NCBI GenBank assembly: GCA_015227615.1
Contig: JAALGZ010000009.1
Location: 1,240,001 to 1,304,000 of the forward strand
Direction of reading: 5' to 3'
Length of the DNA: 64,000 nt
From: Labyrinthula sp. Ha
Lineage: Eukaryota > Sar > Bigyra > Labyrinthulida > Labyrinthulaceae
The notes beneath the pieces were generated by a model that ran no database searches, was not told where the DNA came from, and worked only from the letters and a program-made list of their open reading frames with translations. Positions 1 through 11,059 of the stretch are shown here, piece after piece (within the stretch, counting starts at the first letter, position 1; each line of letters opens with the position of its first letter). The translations under genes were made by a program, and so were the position numbers.

Positions 1-1336
1 TTTTTAATCTCTATATTACTTGAAAATTTAAGTAGTTGCCTAAAACTCTTACATATACAGATGTTCCCTTAAGGGCTCTTATTGCTATTACTTTACGCTA
101 AATGCACACCTACTGGGGGTACTAACTAGCACACGATTTCAAAGGTAGTTATTCACTTCATAGACTAAATGATAATCTAGATGCAAAGATTTGTTAACTA
201 GTGTATGGACGAGTTTAGTTATAATAGAGTTAGAACGTCAACGTTCTAGTTCGTCGTGGTAAAGCTGTTCAATTTTCCACTGCTTTTTATGACAAGGAGT
301 TACGCCTATTGTATCAGTCAATACCTAGAAAAGTGTACTAATCTAGTTCCTTATGTTATTCTTAAGATTTAGTAATTTATCTAAGTCAGTATCATCCTAG
401 GCTGTTTTATGACTAAGCAGCCATATTAATGACAATTAATTATATTCTTTGCACAAACATCAAACAACTTACAACTCTAATAATCTAGTCAAAGAAAGGA
501 AAAAAACTACATATGAGCTCTTCATCTGAGATCCTAACCTACATTGTACTTCGGCAACTTATAATCGGCCCATTCTAGTAAACATTAACATTGATGCAAG
601 GATTCGGGTAATAGCTTAGGGAATCCTGTATAATTTTTACTTGCCTGACTGCATAATGAATATAAAATTTCTATTCAAGAAAATTAACATAGCTTACTTG
701 CTATCATGGGCTTATAGTTGATATCATCAGATCAAGTATTGATTTATGAAATACATATTAACTACAAGTAATTTAAAACAAAGTAATAACTTAAAGTGCT
801 AAGATTCTTAACAAGAATATCTTAATCAGCGAAATGAAAGTAGTGTGTTCTATGGAATCCATGGTATTCTTCAACCACTGTAGATAGAACTTCGAATAGA
901 ATTATGGCAGTATACAGGGAATCGGATGTTAGATTTTTTTTTTATCATGTTGACAAGTTTTCTCACTCATGGAAGAATAATTTCGTTTTATAATTCTAGG
1001 AAACTTTATTTTACCTGCTAAGAGTTTGGTTATAAGAATTCCTTTGGCATCATAAAATTAATCTAAATCTCTTAGAGCACTCAATGCCTTGATATCTATG
1101 GCTATACCATGCTTTCTTATCTCACACAACAATCTTTTATTCTGATATATCAGGAAAGCATCCTAAGACTGAATCTTGAAACTCCCAACTTCACTATAAC
1201 TTCTCCGGTTCAATGATCACGTTTGACAAATAAGTGCCGATACGACATCGAACTAATACACACCTAAATTTGGCATGTGTTTGATAAATTCAAAAATTAT
1301 ATGTTAAATACATGACAGACAAAACCGATACAGCCA
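1..1336. other. No gene seen
   Basis: AT-rich sequence with frequent stops in all frames. I see no ORF with a recognisable product, no repeat and no RNA gene. It lies downstream of the actin gene. Confidence 0.6.
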
Positions 1337-2473
1337 TCAAAAACATTTTCTATGAACAATTGTAGGTCCACATTCGTCATAAGCTTGTTTTGAAACCCAC
1401 ATTTCACTAAATGTAGATAGAGAAGCAAGGATAGAACCCCCAATCCAAGTCGAGTACTTCCTTCCTGGGGGTGCAATTATCTTTATCTTCATGCTAGAAG
1501 GTGCTAGTGCAGTTAGTTCCTTCGCAAATCTGTCACCAATCCCAAGAAACATAACATTCCCACCTGATAATACGACATTACTGTATAACTGTTCTCTAAT
1601 ATCTATATCACATTTCATAATACTTTGATATGTTTCATCAACAATGCCAGAACTTTCTTTCCCAATAAAACTTGGCTGAAACAATACTTCAGGACATCTA
1701 AATCTCTCACTCCCAACAGTAATTACTTCTCCATCTGGAAGCTCATAGGTTTTCTCTGCATCTGAACTTTCTGATGAACTTTTCATATCTGTATCAAAAT
1801 CAAGAGGAATGTAACATAATTTTTCTTTCACATCTCTCACAATCTCACGTTCAGCACTTGTTGTAAAACTATATCCTCTTTCTGTAAGGATCTTCATCAA
1901 ATATTCTGTCAAGTCTCTTCCAGATAAATCAAGTCTCTTAACAGCATGAGGAAGTGCATAACCTTCATAGATTGGCACTGTATGTGTTACTCCATCTCCA
2001 GAATCACAAACAATCCCTGTTGTTCTTCCAGATGCGTATAAAGCCAAAACTGCTTGTATACTAACATATAACCCAGTCACATTGAAGGTTTCAAACATAA
2101 TCTGTGTCATCTTTTCTCTGTTTGCTTTCGGATTAAGAGGAGGTTCTGTTAGAATAACTTGCTGCTCTTCTGGTTTAACTTTAAGCTCGTTGTAAAAAGT
2201 ATGATGCCAAACTTTTTCCATATCATCCCAATTATTAATAATACCGTGTTCAACAGGATATTTTAATTTAAGAACTCCTCTTTTAGAATAAGCTTCGTCT
2301 CCAACAAAGCAATCTCTCTGCTCCATGCCCACCATAATACCAGGTATCTTTGGTCTTCCAACAACTGTAGGGAAATTTATTCTTGGTTTGTCATCACCAG
2401 CAAAGCCTGCTTTAATTCTCCCTGAGCCATTGTCTATGACTAGTGCTCTTGGTCTCTCGTCTTCTTCCTCCAT
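1337..2473 (-). CDS. Actin
   Basis: 378 residues, the usual length of conventional actin (about 375), uninterrupted and without introns. It polymerises into cytoskeletal filaments and hydrolyses ATP. Visible motifs: phosphate loop 1 [15 protein letters not shown] near residues 14-28, [20 protein letters not shown] near 73-92 (including the His that is methylated in many actins), [15 protein letters not shown] near 108-122, phosphate loop 2 [16 protein letters not shown] near 158-173, and the C-terminal [31 protein letters not shown] end. A stretch of Ser and acidic residues (around 230-240) is inserted before the [12 protein letters not shown] strand and differs from canonical actin. It is divergent but keeps all nucleotide-binding segments, so it is probably functional. 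It is divergent to the zinc-finger gene, 263 bp away. A TATA-like TTTATAAAAAG lies about 30 bp upstream of the ATG. A decayed relative lies at 11060-12164. Confidence 0.95.
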   Translation of the reverse strand: MEEEDERPRALVIDNGSGRIKAGFAGDDKPRINFPTVVGRPKIPGIMVGMEQRDCFVGDEAYSKRGVLKLKYPVEHGIINNWDDMEKVWHHTFYNELKVKPEEQQVILTEPPLNPKANREKMTQIMFETFNVTGLYVSIQAVLALYASGRTTGIVCDSGDGVTHTVPIYEGYALPHAVKRLDLSGRDLTEYLMKILTERGYSFTTSAEREIVRDVKEKLCYIPLDFDTDMKSSSESSDAEKTYELPDGEVITVGSERFRCPEVLFQPSFIGKESSGIVDETYQSIMKCDIDIREQLYSNVVLSGGNVMFLGIGDRFAKELTALAPSSMKIKIIAPPGRKYSTWIGGSILASLSTFSEMWVSKQAYDECGPTIVHRKCF

Positions 2474-2703
2474 ACTGTCCGAGTTTGGGTTAAGCTTTTT
2501 ATAAAGAACTGGAGAGAATAATTTATCCTCGTTTATGAAGAATCTATATTCTTAATCTCAGCAGATGTTCCCAGCAACTCAGGGCAACACATGCTTACTT
2601 CCTGTAGTCAGTAGAGAAGATAACTTTGAATTTTGGAAACTGTTTCATTTCTAGAAAGAGGGTAAATCAACATTGAGTTAATGAATTTCATGTGCTGAAT
2701 ATG

Positions 2704-2720
2704 GCATTACCATAAGTTAA
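2704..2720 (+). promoter_or_regulatory. GCATTACC-type promoter element
   Basis: GCATTACCATAAGTTAA begins 33 bp upstream of the zinc-finger ATG. It matches 16 of 17 bases with 9782-9798, which precedes another candidate gene. It may be an initiator-like element with a short leader; this is inferred from recurrence only. Confidence 0.4.
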
Positions 2721-2736
2721 ACAAAATTAGCACAAA

Positions 2737-3285
2737 ATGAATGATATAGACAAACAAATTGCAGAGCTAGAAAACCAGCTTAACTATGACACTGAAAATT
2801 CAGAAGATAGCTCTAGTAGCGCAGAAAGCGAAAGCGAGGAAAATATAATTCACGACAGTATTTCCAAGTTTCAACGTGCCGGAGCTGCGGCTGAAATTGA
2901 AGAGAAACGGAAAAATTTCAAACCCGTAACTTGCGAAGCGTGCAAGATGGAACTAAAAACCTACGATGAACATTATAAACATGAACTTGATGTAGAACAT
3001 CGGCAGAATGTTATAATATTTGCTGGAAAAAATTATGAACCCAAGCGAAAAAAGAGCTTATTTTGTAGAGCTTGCGATCAAGGTTATAAAACACTTGAGG
3101 AGTTCTTAGCACACCGAAAAACGATTACTCATGAAGAAGCTGAAAAAAAAGAAAGGAAGAGGAGTTTTTGTATAACTTGTCGAAAACAGTTTACTTCTGC
3201 AGTGCAATTAAGGGAGCATTGTGCAGGAAGAATACATAAGGAAAAGATGAATAAAATACGGAAAAGACAGAAATTTAGAAGATGA
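2737..3285 (+). CDS. Triple U1-type C2H2 zinc-finger protein
   Basis: 182 residues starting at an ATG with an A-rich leader. The N-terminus is acidic and Ser-rich (residues about 5-40, with a run of Glu and Ser). Three C2H2 fingers of the U1/JAZ spacing follow: CEACKMELKTYDEHYKHE..H (about 66-88), CRACDQGYKTLEEFLAHR..H (about 110-132) and CITCRKQFTSAVQLREHC..H (about 144-167). The C-terminus is strongly basic (KMNKIRKRQKFRR). Known U1-type finger proteins bind double-stranded or structured RNA, often in the nucleus or in ribosome biogenesis; that role here is inferred from the fingers and the basic tail. The exact orthologue is not recognised. The gene is convergent with the next gene, with 27 bp between stop codons. 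Confidence 0.85.
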   Translation: MNDIDKQIAELENQLNYDTENSEDSSSSAESESEENIIHDSISKFQRAGAAAEIEEKRKNFKPVTCEACKMELKTYDEHYKHELDVEHRQNVIIFAGKNYEPKRKKSLFCRACDQGYKTLEEFLAHRKTITHEEAEKKERKRSFCITCRKQFTSAVQLREHCAGRIHKEKMNKIRKRQKFRR

Positions 3286-3312
3286 AGTTTATGTGCTAGA
3301 GATATAAAGCAC

Positions 3313-3783
3313 TTAGCTTAGGGTTTTAATGAATCTCCATTGTGCATGAAGTGTTTTCAACAGTAGATTATCTTTGGAAGAGTTTTCTCTCTTGAGTTCT
3401 TTAAAGTATCTTTTGATAGCTGAAATGCTTCTTGATTTCACATAGAAAATAGTCTTTTCAAATTTTTTAAAATAGTTTTCAAATTGAGTTAAAATATTTT
3501 TCCAGCTTTTCTTGCGCAACATAGGATTAAGGAATAATTGATCATACACGCAACCAACAAGAACTATTCTCTCAAGGGAAGTCCATTTAGTCGATACTTT
3601 GCTTCCTTTCAAGTAGAAGATTTTAACAAAAATATTTTCTATATATCTTGCTTGTTTCTTGGTGCTGCACTTTCTTAGACGTGATTGAAGCAAATTCGTC
3701 AAAACTTTTGTTTCTAATTCTGCTTTCCTATTCTGAACTCTTTTTCTATTCATAACTGCTCCAATGAAACTGGTTGTTTCCAT
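3313..3783 (-). CDS. Basic protein of unknown function
   Basis: 156 residues from an ATG. Very rich in Lys, Arg and Phe, with predicted helical character throughout and no signal peptide or membrane segment. Segments such as KKQARYIENIFVKIFYLKG and KRYFKELKRENSSKDN suggest an RNA- or DNA-associated helical protein, but no family is recognised. It is convergent with the zinc-finger gene (27 bp apart). That placement matches other tail-to-tail pairs in the window and supports it as a real gene rather than a chance frame. Confidence 0.6.
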   Translation of the reverse strand: METTSFIGAVMNRKRVQNRKAELETKVLTNLLQSRLRKCSTKKQARYIENIFVKIFYLKGSKVSTKWTSLERIVLVGCVYDQLFLNPMLRKKSWKNILTQFENYFKKFEKTIFYVKSRSISAIKRYFKELKRENSSKDNLLLKTLHAQWRFIKTLS

Positions 3784-5044
3784 ATTTCAATCTATTTATT
3801 TATGTTTTCTTACTATTAAGTTTTTTTGAGTGTTCATAACAAACATACTTAAATAGCCGCTTTTATTCCTTGTTTAGGAATATCAAAGTCTGTATCGCAC
3901 AACGTCTACATTACTGCGGAAGTGTCCGTGTTTAAAACTATTTATTAATTTTACGTGAAGACCCTCATAGAAGTTGATGATGTCATTAAATATTTATATT
4001 GATATTGTTTTGAAAGACATACTTCGACAAACTTGGTCATGATTATATAAAGATATAGCAATAGTCTTATAGAAACAATGTTTTATGAAACTGCAGTTAT
4101 TTATAGAAATAGACAAATAACAGACTTCTTAATACACGGTAATATATTTTAGTGGAAAAGACACACTCTTTTTAGCTGGCTTATTAGAAGAGTTGGATAT
4201 ATCACCTTGAACATAGTTTTCCTGGAGAAATGTTTGTGATGTTAGTATTTTATGTTTACTAAGATCATCCTAATTAGAAAATAAATAATAGAACAGATAA
4301 ACAATAGGGAACTGCGTACGTTCATTTCTGTGTCCAATGTATTGTTGATTCTTAGAATTAGTACTTAACTTGAGATCCTTTTCCAACAAAAAAAGTGCAG
4401 ATGCTTGGATTTACATAATATTCAAAAAAAAGTGCGAATGAAATTAAATCTTAAAACTTTCATAACATTTTAAGTCAGGTTGTATAACGGGCTATTTTCT
4501 TGTATTCGATAAGCCATCTCTGTTAATTTGAAGTTTGGTTTATATTTTTTTTTGTGGAGATAGAAATTCCATGCTAAAAAGTGTTGTGAAAATTTAAAAT
4601 AAGCTAAAATTAACAGCAATGATTATATTTGGTTCTGTTTATCTTTTGCAGTACTTTTACAGCATTAACTTTGATAAATTAAGTATAAAATAATATAAAT
4701 ATTTGGTAAACTCTAGTTTGCGTATTGATCAATATGTTGGACAGAAAGCGAAATCCTAGTACAGTGCCTCTGAAGCTTCTATCATAAAATCAGTTATATA
4801 TATATGATAAGCTAAAAGATAAGTATTGGCAAAATAAGTCAGAGTCTGTGTTTATATGTGGGGTATTCTTTGAGTTTCCTATGAGAAATCAAAGAGAATT
4901 TTATGGATGATCTAGAGTAAACTTCTATTTCAATATATGAATACTTCAAGAGGAAGAATATTAAATAGTTTATTATATTAAAATAAATAAATTAAATAAA
5001 TACAAGTATCAAATAAAGCTCTCATGTATTTAACTATTCTATTA
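3784..5044. other. No gene seen
   Basis: AT-rich intergenic sequence between two minus-strand genes, holding the upstream region of the basic protein gene and the 3' flank of the DUF2236-like gene. No coding frame, repeat or RNA gene is supported. Confidence 0.6.
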
Positions 5045-6214
5045 TTACTGCAAAATTTGATGCAAACTAAAGTTTGCTATATGAGCAGCTAAAGAGATAA
5101 AAACTTTATTAAATAAGTTTATTCTTTTTCCACAACGTTCTCTTAGTTCCCAATATGCTGTTAAAAAACGTAAAGAGTATGGTAATAATCTATGTACAAA
5201 TCTAACAAACCCACAAAATAAAAAAAATAATAGTTTCTCCCAAATACTTAAATCTTCTCTTCCATAGAATTTTTTCCTTTGTATGGGTGGTAAAGTACAA
5301 TAAGATATCCAATCTGCAAAACATAGCGTCAAACCGCTGTTTAAAAATTTATCTCTGCAAAAGAGAAAAGAAGAAATCTCTTCTGCTTCATTGTTAACGC
5401 AAAGAAGATTCGAGTTGAGTATTAAGTTCTTTTCCTTTTCAAACTCTTTCCATGTTTTCGGGTAGTCTTTAGAATCTAACCCGAACGCCTCACCAAACTG
5501 TTGACTTCCTTTAAGAAAAGAATCTTTTTCTTTTTCACTAAGTCTTCGTATAAACATCTCAAATATTAAAACTTGTGACTCAATCAAAGTCATATGAACC
5601 CATAAAATAGCATGAATATTATTTGCAGAATATTTTTCTCCCTTTTTAAATAATCCAGTATCTTCCATAAACACTCCAAAAACATTTTCATGTTGTCTTC
5701 TAACAACTTGAGAAGATAATTTAACTTTTTGAACTGATGAAAAAGTAATAGAGAAAACATGAAGAAAAGTTTTGTAAAACCTTCTTTGAACTGAATTTGG
5801 TGATTTTTGCAGAGAGGAGTGTGAAGAAATTCCTAAAGAGACGTAGGGATGAGCTAGTTGCAGAAGAACAGCTCTTCCAGAAGCAAAAAAGTTTATAGAC
5901 TCTCTGCTTATTTTCAGAACATTTGGATCTAATATTTCTCTCAAGTTTGAGTGTTTCAAGCTAAAACTACTTACTGATACTTTATTCTTTCGGTCAGTAG
6001 AATACTTTTCTTTCAAAATCTTTAGTTCTTCTTCTGTTACAGCATAACTTTTATTCTTATGTTCTTCTTCTTTATAAATAGTATACGTGTGGTAACAATC
6101 TAGTAAGTAAATCAGAAAGAAAGTAATCTTAAATGCTTTACACGCTTTCTTTTTTGTCCCCCTTTTCATCATTTTCTTATTTGTTCCCAGTAATAGATAC
6201 CTTAATGACGTCAT
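5045..6214 (-). CDS. ER-bound oxygenase mpaB-like (DUF2236) protein
   Basis: 389 residues. A hydrophobic segment near residues 27-45 (ITFFLIYLLDCYHTYTIY) follows a Lys-rich start (KKMMKRGTKKKACK), giving an N-terminal membrane anchor like the fungal mpaB family. The DUF2236 pattern is visible: SGRAVLLQLAHPYVSLGISSHS (about 112-133) with the His expected to bind haem, RRFYKTFLHVFSITF (about 144-158), RRQHENVFG (about 171-179) and ILWVHMTLIESQVL (about 203-216). Members include rubber oxygenase and the mycophenolic acid pathway enzyme MpaB. The substrate here is unknown. The His residues of the core are retained, so activity is plausible. It stands alone with more than 1 kb of empty DNA on both sides. 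The family call is by motif only. Confidence 0.75.
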   Translation of the reverse strand: MTSLRYLLLGTNKKMMKRGTKKKACKAFKITFFLIYLLDCYHTYTIYKEEEHKNKSYAVTEEELKILKEKYSTDRKNKVSVSSFSLKHSNLREILDPNVLKISRESINFFASGRAVLLQLAHPYVSLGISSHSSLQKSPNSVQRRFYKTFLHVFSITFSSVQKVKLSSQVVRRQHENVFGVFMEDTGLFKKGEKYSANNIHAILWVHMTLIESQVLIFEMFIRRLSEKEKDSFLKGSQQFGEAFGLDSKDYPKTWKEFEKEKNLILNSNLLCVNNEAEEISSFLFCRDKFLNSGLTLCFADWISYCTLPPIQRKKFYGREDLSIWEKLLFFLFCGFVRFVHRLLPYSLRFLTAYWELRERCGKRINLFNKVFISLAAHIANFSLHQILQ

Positions 6215-9200
6215 TACAAATAAATATTGGTTTTATTTCTTAAGAATCCATTTATTGCTTTTCTCACTTTAGCTAAAGAAGAAAGGAAAAGTTTCTTCTA
6301 TGGTGTTAGCATTTGATAGTATAATAGTGTATTACTGTGGTGTTATTATTTTAATTTCAAAGGATATGTATTAGTTTTGCAGAGCACTATTGTTTATTTA
6401 TATTGGTGTATTAGTTATCTACGCTGTTGGAGCATTTCTTGACGGGTTCACAAGTAGAGTCGTATAACTAAAAAATCTGCAAGATGAAAATTTGAGAAAT
6501 TTCTTGCACATCTTGGTTCTGTACAGCACAGTGAGGTGTATTATAGGTAGGATGATTTTGCAGTTTTCACAAGCACACGCATGCTTTAGAAGCTCCTTGC
6601 TCTAATATCGAAGAGATCTGCTCTATCCAAAATAAAATGTAAACTTCTTCAATATGCAATATTACCTTTCTAAGGACTTCATACTAAAAATCAAAATAGA
6701 CCATGCAGAGGTGATGGAATAGTTTCAATGAAGAAAGCTTTCTCGAGCAGTCTGGAAGGAGCAGATGCACTCATTGGTTCGGGGCTTCGTACGTGAGAAC
6801 CAGAACTCTGGTTTTGTGTTTAACCCAATTCTAGTTGAATCCAAAAGAAAAAAGATAGCAAAATAAACTGCATTCATAATAATTTTTGAGAGCTGTTTGC
6901 TTCACCGATCTTCTTGTTTCCAAATTTGCTCAAGCAACTTTTAGTTCTTGGATACCTTGTTCTTATGAGTATGGTATTTCAGGTAGGAAGGTACTTCACT
7001 AAGTGGAACTGGGGTTTGTTAAAGAATTGAAAATACCAACTAGATTATAATGATTAAAATATAAAAATATATAGCACTTGACAGCAGGAAGTATTCAGAA
7101 AAACACGTACAGAGTAGCAGAAAAGCTTCTTCTGCACCATGATCATAAAAACAAACTCTTCAAACTGATATTGGTAAAATCATTGGTGCTAGTTTCCTAT
7201 GCAGGCTAATAAGATATAAAGAAAACAAAGATGCAGAACTACAGCATTGCAAATAATAGCTCGGGAAGATGACAGATTTTGACATTTCGCCAAATGTACT
7301 TTGTGCCAACAACTTGAGCAAAAGAAGGAAAAGATTGTGAACGTTCCTGATTCACCGAGATTTAGCGACTAAAAAGAATACTGGGTTTTATCTAAATATC
7401 ACTGCAGATGAAACCATAAATACCTCCGAGCAAAACAAAAATGCTGATAGAGGAGCCATATAAACCTCTATTATGAATAAACGGGGATGTCTTTTAAACT
7501 GAATCAACGAGGCCTAGCTCTCCTAAAGATACATAAAGCTACTAAATAAAGGTGAGTTTTAAAGTATAATGGTACTCTGAAGTACTCGATAAGAATCTGA
7601 TAGCCTTTACTAGAAGCATGTGAATAAACATTTTGAAATATGTCACAGTTGGTCCGATTGAAGGTATTCATGTTTTAGAAAAGGTATTTCTTGTCTCTTG
7701 CTCAGGCATATAGTAAAACTATTAGTCCATCCATTTCTTCCACCCTCAAAGCTTTATCAGTTCTCTCTAAGAAACTAAATCCCACCATGATCCTCGTTCT
7801 AAGACTTCAACCATTTCTTAGAAATATCTCGTACATATCATTTGGAGCTATGGGGGCGGATACAGCACAATTCCCACACAGATATTATCATGAGGAAAAC
7901 CTACGAAGTTGTATAGATTTTCAGTCCTGATATAGACACTCAAACATTTTCTAACTTGGGGGACTGTACTGAAGTTTATAATATTCTTAAATAATTAAGC
8001 AAATCAAAACTTGAAGAAGTTTTCGAGTTGTAAGGGCATCTTAGCTAACCTACTAAATGGTAATAACTGCAGACCTACTAAACATAGGAGTTAAAACTTA
8101 GTTATATCTGGATCCTTTTCGGTGTAATATTTCGCTGCAAAAATGTTTTAGAACATCATTAGATGTACTTTTCCTATAAAGTCCCAAATCTTCTGCGACC
8201 TGAGTGCTTTCACTGTGATTAACAATTATTTTTTATGCTTTTAAATTTTTGATTCCTGATTTGAATGCAATAGCATTTTCATTAACCAATGAAATTATAT
8301 GAAATTACTACACTATAATAATAATGAAACAATATCTATATACTAGTCATAACTTGGAATCTTTATGAAAACCGAAACTAACCGATTTGATTTTGCAACT
8401 CTGTTAGGTTAGGAGGCATATTTTCAGTAAACTTCTGCAATTGACTGTGCATAGCCTTATTCTGGTGTAATAATACACTATTTGCATCGCGGTTTGGCAT
8501 TAATTATAAGATTTTGAATCGTTCAGTGGTGCTGGAAAACTCTATTAATCCATTTTCATCAATTACTAGTAAGGAAATTATAGTAACTGATTCATTAAAA
8601 TTAATCCTTGATACTTCGGTGACCCTATGCGATCAAAACAGGCTCTTTTCTGTATTTCTTAATATGAATAGAAGGACTGTCTAACTTAACAGTGCAAAGG
8701 AACGATCACTCTTATCCACGATTAGGTTGAAGGCCTTGGATTAATGATTATATTTCTGCTGCAATGAAAAGCAACCAGTACCAAAAACGAACACGTATTA
8801 AATTCAAGGCTTCAACCTAGTAAATTTATCATAAGGGGTTCTTCAAGAGTACATACAAGAATGTTGAACTACAAGCGGATGTAAGAGACCAACAATAATC
8901 TAAATCTAGGACAGGAACTCGTATTAACTATAGCCGTAATAAAGGACCAGGGCTAAGGGAAACCTAAAACTTAGAACCCGGTAATATCTTCTTAATACGA
9001 AATATTTCCAGTAGTTGGTACTGCAGTTGCAATTTGAATATTTCGAATTTGAGTACTGCAACTAGGTTGGATATCACCCTTGAATCGAAACATAGTCCTA
9101 CTATGGATATATTTTACGACTTGAATCAACTAACTTTTTATATTAAAATATCATCTATATAGGAAGAATTTTATGTCAGTTCACCTCATACAGTGTTGTA

Positions 9201-9770
9201 TTCGAAATAGCTTCGAGTTTACCAAAATTGAAAGAACTATTCTTCGCTTGCATCGGGTGAACATTATTCTTAACATACTTCCTTTCACGTAATAAAAAAT
9301 TCTCTTCAACAATTTTTTTTGTCACTGAAATCTGTGCTAGTTTAGACACCGTTAGCTTAGTGAAAAATGTATCAATGAAACCTGGCATTAAACTGTGACA
9401 AATTACTATTTACACCACTTTGAAGAAGAGACAAGAAAAAAACAAGTTTGGGTTAATTTAGTAAAGTAAAATGGTTTTAGTAATTATTAAAATTAATAAA
9501 TTAAGTCTTTTCTGTTTTCAACTCTTCTGTTTTATTTTTATTTCTTATAATGTGATCATGAAAGATTATTGTCTCGAGTCTATGAATAAACTTCTCTTTG
9601 GCACTTTATACTAAAGTAATATCTTCATGATGTTCTTATTCTAACTTAAGATAATAATTTTATATATTTTCATTCCTTTTTATGCTATTAGGTTTGTAAT
9701 ATTGATAAATATGACCTAATCCGTAGGCTTAGGATCGAAAAAAATCCAACAAGTAACCAAAAGAACTAGC
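6215..9770. other. Long gene-poor region
   Basis: About 3.5 kb without a supportable gene. A frame at 7691-7930 opens only from TTG and shows no known domain. A motif at 6318-6337 (AGTATAATAGTGTATTACTG) closely matches 9771-9790 and may mark a dead or unrecognised transcription start. No TE family is identified. Confidence 0.5.
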
Positions 9771-9798
9771 AGTATAATAGTGCATTACCACAAGTTAA
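9771..9798 (+). promoter_or_regulatory. Candidate promoter of small spliced gene
   Basis: AGTATAATAG directly followed by TGCATTACCACAAGTTAA. The second part matches the element 33 bp upstream of the zinc-finger gene in 16 of 17 bases; here it begins 45 bp upstream of the ATG at 9827. The first part is shared with 6318-6327. Confidence 0.35.
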
Positions 9799-9826
9799 TA
9801 ATATTTTCTAGACTAACCAATAAAAG

Positions 9827-9993
9827 ATGATCTACGAAATCGCTTCTCCATTGTAATCAGCCCGTTCCCCTTATTTTCTAGATACCAAAGTTTTTTGACA
9901 ACTGTGAGAAAACAAATTCATCAAGGAGAAGAAATTAAAATGAAAGCAGCGGTGAACAGAGGAAGTATACATCAAACATCAGTCGGATGTTAA
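9827..9993 (+). CDS. Candidate 45-residue protein with one 29-nt intron
   Basis: The ATG frame runs nine codons into a stop, but removing GT..AG positions 9853-9881 (29 nt, ending TTTTCTAG) opens a frame to the TAA at 9991-9993. The product starts MIYEIASPLYQSFLTTVRKQ and ends QTSVGC, a small basic protein with no signal peptide and no family I recognise. Support: the intron size and TTAG/CTAG end match the introns of two better-supported genes nearby; a GCATTACC-type element lies 45 bp upstream; and the stop is 21 bp from the convergent aldolase stop, like other gene pairs here. Against: it is short, so a chance frame cannot be excluded. Confidence 0.5.
9853..9881 (+). other. Candidate 29-nt intron
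   Basis: Begins GTAATC and ends TTTTCTAG. It contains the in-frame stop that would otherwise end the small gene. It is one or two bases longer than the 27- and 28-nt introns at 34997-37446. Confidence 0.5.
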
Positions 9994-10014
9994 CCTTAAA
10001 TCCAAATCAAAAGT

Positions 10015-10929
10015 TCAATAATACTTTTTAGTATTCCTCCCAACTAATCTCCTTAATGCAGACCATTCATACTTACCATGTGGAAAATACTTTTCAATCT
10101 GATCAGCCGCTATCTCTAAAATCTCTTCTGAACATTCAATCAACTCATCTCCACCAGCAGCTTTCATCGCTTCAAGTTGAACTCTACAACATCGATCCAA
10201 ATAATACAACCTAACAAAAGCTTCTTGAACATTTCTTCCAACAATTGTTGCTCCATGGTTTCTCATAAGTAACGCTATACCATCACCCAAATTATTTCCA
10301 ATTCGTTCTTTTTCTTCTTCTGAAGTACTCCAACCTTCCCAATCATGATATCCAATCTTATTTAAAAAAGGTGCAGAATCTTGTGTAAGAAACTTAAATC
10401 CTACTTTTAAACAACCAACAGCCATAATTGGAATTGTATGTGTATGCAAAATACAATTTACATCTGGTCTTTTTTGATAAATCCCATTATGAATAATATT
10501 TCCAGAATCTAAAACTCGCTCAAAAACTAAATCATCTGCTTTAACTTGACTGAAATGTAAACCTCCAGGTGTGATTAAATAACTTTCTTCTTGTTCTTTC
10601 TCATTTTTAACACGAGCTGAAATATGATTCCAAACAAGGTCATCATAGTGATATTTGGCAACTAGTTGATGAGCTGTAACTAAATCATTTCTCACTTCTT
10701 CTTCTGTTTGAGCATAATGTGCGTAGAAAAGCCGATCTGCCATTGTTCTCTGTTGAGCTGACCAACTAGGATTTTCCTGTGGTATGGAATCATTTCTTAC
10801 CATATTTCTTTGTGATGCTGTGAATTGTTTTGGGATGTCTTTTGAAAAACAACGATACTGGTGTTTTAATACATTTATTTTATTTATCTTTTTCAAAATT
10901 CTTCTCTTTAACATTTTAGCCAATATCAT
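10015..10929 (-). CDS. Class II aldolase/adducin-family protein
   Basis: 304 residues from the ATG at 10929; an upstream TTG in frame was not used. Family pattern: KYHYDDLVWNHISARV (about 89-104), SYLITPGGLHFSQVKADDLV, CILHTHTIPIMAVG (about 155-168) with the two His that bind zinc in active aldolases, LLMRNHGATIVG (about 222-233) with a third metal-ligand His, and EAFVRLYYLDRCCRVQLEA. Active members split phosphorylated sugars such as fuculose-1-phosphate; others are fungal or bacterial homologues of unknown substrate. The His residues are kept, so this may be an enzyme rather than a structural adducin. The N-terminus (MILAKMLKRRILKKINK..YRCFSK) is basic and hydrophobic without acids, like a mitochondrial targeting peptide; this is inferred. 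Confidence 0.85.
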   Translation of the reverse strand: MILAKMLKRRILKKINKINVLKHQYRCFSKDIPKQFTASQRNMVRNDSIPQENPSWSAQQRTMADRLFYAHYAQTEEEVRNDLVTAHQLVAKYHYDDLVWNHISARVKNEKEQEESYLITPGGLHFSQVKADDLVFERVLDSGNIIHNGIYQKRPDVNCILHTHTIPIMAVGCLKVGFKFLTQDSAPFLNKIGYHDWEGWSTSEEEKERIGNNLGDGIALLMRNHGATIVGRNVQEAFVRLYYLDRCCRVQLEAMKAAGGDELIECSEEILEIAADQIEKYFPHGKYEWSALRRLVGRNTKKYY

Positions 10930-11059
10930 TGGATGAAACAACCAATCAAATTATGTCTAGGTTCTCAACTGACTTTACGGATAAAAAATAGTTGCAGTAA
11001 AATCAAAAGAAGAGTAAGAAAAATCATTTTATAAATTATCTTAGATCTAGAAATTCTTA

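Noticed and set aside
7691-7930. 79-codon plus-strand frame
   Set aside because: Opens only from TTG, has no leader or domain, and lies in a desert.
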